Source: Deinococcus radiotolerans (GTDB lineage: Bacteria; Deinococcota; Deinococci; Deinococcales; Deinococcaceae). Taken from it: 64,000 nucleotides of DNA. The stretch covers positions 124,001 to 188,000 of the forward strand of contig NZ_BMPE01000003.1 in NCBI RefSeq assembly GCF_014647435.1, read 5' to 3'. This document shows, in pieces, positions 62,351-64,000 of this stretch (within the stretch, counting starts at the first letter, position 1; each line of letters begins with the position of its first letter). The translations under genes and the position numbers were made by a program. The notes under the pieces were generated by a model, which was not told the origin of the DNA, did not search any database, and saw nothing but the letters and a program-made list of their open reading frames with translations.

Positions 62351-62977
62351 ATGAGCGACATTTCAGGCAGCGGCGGGCAGTTCATCAAAGCGCAGATCGT
62401 ACCCATGGAAGGCGACCGCAAACGCACGCCCATCGAGTGCATGTTCAACCCCCGCGAGTACGCCATCAGCCGCAGCGTGAACTGGAAGACCGAAAGCAAC
62501 GACAACAACGACACCGGCAACAAGGTGTACCTCGGCGGCTCCCCCGCCAAACTCACGCTGGAACTGTTCTTCGACACGTACGCCCGCCGGCAGTCCGCCG
62601 GCGTGGTCGAGGACGTCCGCAAGTACACGGCCGCCCTGTGGGCCCTGAGCGAGATGGACACCGGCGGCAGCCAGGGCGGCAAGGGCAGCATCAAGAAAGG
62701 CAAACCCACCAGCGTGCTGTTCCAGTGGGGGCAGACCTGGCACTTCCAGGCGGTCATCACCGACATCGAGCAGCAGTTCACGCTGTTCATGCCGGACGGC
62801 ACCCCGGTCCGCTCGGTCATGAAAACCACCTTCGAACAGGCCGACCACGCCACCTCCTTCGAGGGCAAGAGCGGCCACTCCAGCTACCACATCAGTCAGG
62901 GCATCCGCGCCTCGGCCGCGCAGCGCGGCTTCGTGGGTGACCTGCGCCGCACGCCCTTCGGGAAGGGGCAGACGTGA
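62351..62977 (+). CDS. CIS tube/adaptor protein (Afp7-like, no LysM)
   Basis: 208 aa. IECMFNPREYAISRSVNWK, then GGSPAKLTLELFFDTY and a WGQTWHFQAVITDIEQQFTLF block, match the CIS tube protein family represented by Afp7/Pvc7, which joins tube to spike. Many relatives end in a LysM domain; this one stops right after the core and a short basic tail (RRTPFGKGQT). The ATG at 62351 follows CAGGAGG. It overlaps the spike gene by 4 bases. Confidence 0.85.
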   Translation: MSDISGSGGQFIKAQIVPMEGDRKRTPIECMFNPREYAISRSVNWKTESNDNNDTGNKVYLGGSPAKLTLELFFDTYARRQSAGVVEDVRKYTAALWALSEMDTGGSQGGKGSIKKGKPTSVLFQWGQTWHFQAVITDIEQQFTLFMPDGTPVRSVMKTTFEQADHATSFEGKSGHSSYHISQGIRASAAQRGFVGDLRRTPFGKGQT

Positions 62978-64000
62978 CCCGCGCCACCCGCGACGCACTC
63001 GAAGGTGCCGTCAGCACCCTGTACCTGAACCTCGACGGGCGCGACATGCCCCCCGAACAGTTCCGCATGATCGACGAGATCACCGTCGACAGCAGCCTGC
63101 AACTGCCGGACGTGGCGTCCATCACCCTGCGCGACCCCGAGGGTGAACTCGTGGACGACACGACCTACAAGCTGGGCGCGCGCATCAAGGTGATCGCGCA
63201 GGTCAAAGGCAACAAGGAAACGGTGTTCGACGGGGAGATCGTGGAGATCGAACCCCGCTTCACGCGCGGCACGCAGCAGCTGCGTCTGCGGGCCTTCGAC
63301 CGCCTGCACCGCCTCTCCCGCGGCACGCACACGAAATCCTACCTGAACGTCAGCGACATGGACCTCGTCAAGAAGATCGCGTCGGAAGTCGGCCTGACCG
63401 CCAAGACCGGCAGCGCCAGCGTCGTGCATCCCTACGTCCTGCAGCACAACCAGTCGCACCTGTCCTTCCTGCGTGAACGCGCCGCGCGCCTCGGGTACAT
63501 CCTGTACGTGGACGGCACCACCCTGCACTGCGAACCCGTGCGCGGTCAGGACCCCATCGTGCTCACCTGGGGCGACAACCTCAGCGAATTCCTGCCCCGC
63601 CTGAGCAGCCTGAACCAGACGAGCGCCAGCACCGTCCGGTCCTGGGACCCCAAGCAGAAGCGCGCCGTGACCAGCGAAAAACAGAACGGCGAAGGCAAAG
63701 CCAAGGTTCAGGAAAGCACCCGCAGCGAGCAGGTCTCACAGCAGGCCTTCAGCATGAAAGCCCCGGCGACCAGCAGCGCCCTGATCGTCCGCGACCAGGG
63801 CTACGCGGACGCCATCGCGCAGGCCCAGCGCAACCGCGTTGCTGAAGGTCTGCTCGAGGCGCGCGGACAGGCCGCCGGGTACCCCCGCCTGACCGCCGGC
63901 ACGCAACTGGACATCAAGAACGTCGGGCAGCGCTTCAGCGGCTCGTACGTCGCCAGCAGCGTCCGCCACGTCTACCGCAACGGCGAGGGCTACAGCACCG
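62974..64000 (+). CDS. VgrG-like spike/hub protein (Afp8-like), 3' end beyond window
   Basis: The frame stays open to the window edge (342 codons). The GTG start at 62974 overlaps the stop of the adaptor gene. The N-terminal MIDEITVDSSLQLPDVASI and the block LRLRAFDRLHRLSRGTHTKSYL, followed by VVHPYVLQHNQSHLSFLRERAARLGYILYVDG, are typical of phage late-control gene D/VgrG hubs. It would form the central spike carrying PAAR and cargo. The beta-helix and any C-terminal effector are outside the window. Confidence 0.88.
   Translation, partial: MTRATRDALEGAVSTLYLNLDGRDMPPEQFRMIDEITVDSSLQLPDVASITLRDPEGELVDDTTYKLGARIKVIAQVKGNKETVFDGEIVEIEPRFTRGTQQLRLRAFDRLHRLSRGTHTKSYLNVSDMDLVKKIASEVGLTAKTGSASVVHPYVLQHNQSHLSFLRERAARLGYILYVDGTTLHCEPVRGQDPIVLTWGDNLSEFLPRLSSLNQTSASTVRSWDPKQKRAVTSEKQNGEGKAKVQESTRSEQVSQQAFSMKAPATSSALIVRDQGYADAIAQAQRNRVAEGLLEARGQAAGYPRLTAGTQLDIKNVGQRFSGSYVASSVRHVYRNGEGYST

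Overview
The window is very GC-rich, gene-dense chromosomal DNA. Gene content and style (strong AGGAGG-type ribosome sites mixed with many ATGA/GTGA start-stop overlaps, YagU-like protein, many GAF/GGDEF sensors) point to a Deinococcus species. This is inference from the sequence, not a database result. No rRNA, tRNA, CRISPR array, insertion sequence or phage integrase was found.

Layout. (1) 1-9276: sugar and redox genes. On the minus strand are a cut-off UDP-galactopyranose mutase, a glycosyltransferase and a large GH1-like hydrolase. On the plus strand is a tightly coupled five-gene run: GMC oxidoreductase small and large subunits, Gfo/Idh/MocA dehydrogenase, GH1-like hydrolase, alpha/beta hydrolase. 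(2) 9375-19046: a YagU-like membrane protein, a divergent MFS transporter/MarR pair with a palindromic operator between them, a multi-GAF histidine kinase, a GH114-like protein, a SARP-type regulator and an OmpR-type response regulator. (3) 19047-19868: a gene-free stretch with an AT-rich core. (4) 19869-33572: what looks like a complete reductive pyrimidine degradation cluster. PreT-PreA reduce uracil/thymine, dihydropyrimidinase opens the ring, an M20 amidohydrolase (beta-ureidopropionase) releases the beta-amino acid, a class III aminotransferase makes the semialdehyde, and an MmsA-type dehydrogenase makes acetyl- or propionyl-CoA. An NMT1/THI5-type ABC importer and a PucR-like regulator sit inside the cluster. 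A MocR-type regulator follows it. (5) 35159-44427: an orphan PAAR protein, a CheY-like regulator, three multidomain diguanylate cyclases and ornithine aminotransferase.

(6) 44618-64000 is the most interesting part: an extracellular/cytoplasmic contractile injection system (eCIS; Afp/PVC-like) locus that runs off the right edge. The minus-strand arm carries the sheath, two tube proteins, a tail assembly protein, a tiny 54-aa protein and a 1604-aa DUF4157 (HExxH) protein with a huge disordered middle. The divergent plus-strand arm carries the Pvc16-like cap, gp25-like protein, baseplate J-like protein, an FHA-fused tail protein I-like subunit, a 1595-aa pseudokinase-FHA-TM-Ig-repeat protein, a CIS tube/adaptor protein and a VgrG-like spike. 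A predicted catalytically dead kinase, shaped like PknB but with about nine Ig-like repeats outside the membrane, embedded between baseplate genes and next to an FHA-baseplate fusion, suggests a membrane-docked, phospho-signal-linked CIS. The eCIS AAA+ ATPase, the usual tape-measure gene and a baseplate PAAR gene are not seen before the window ends.
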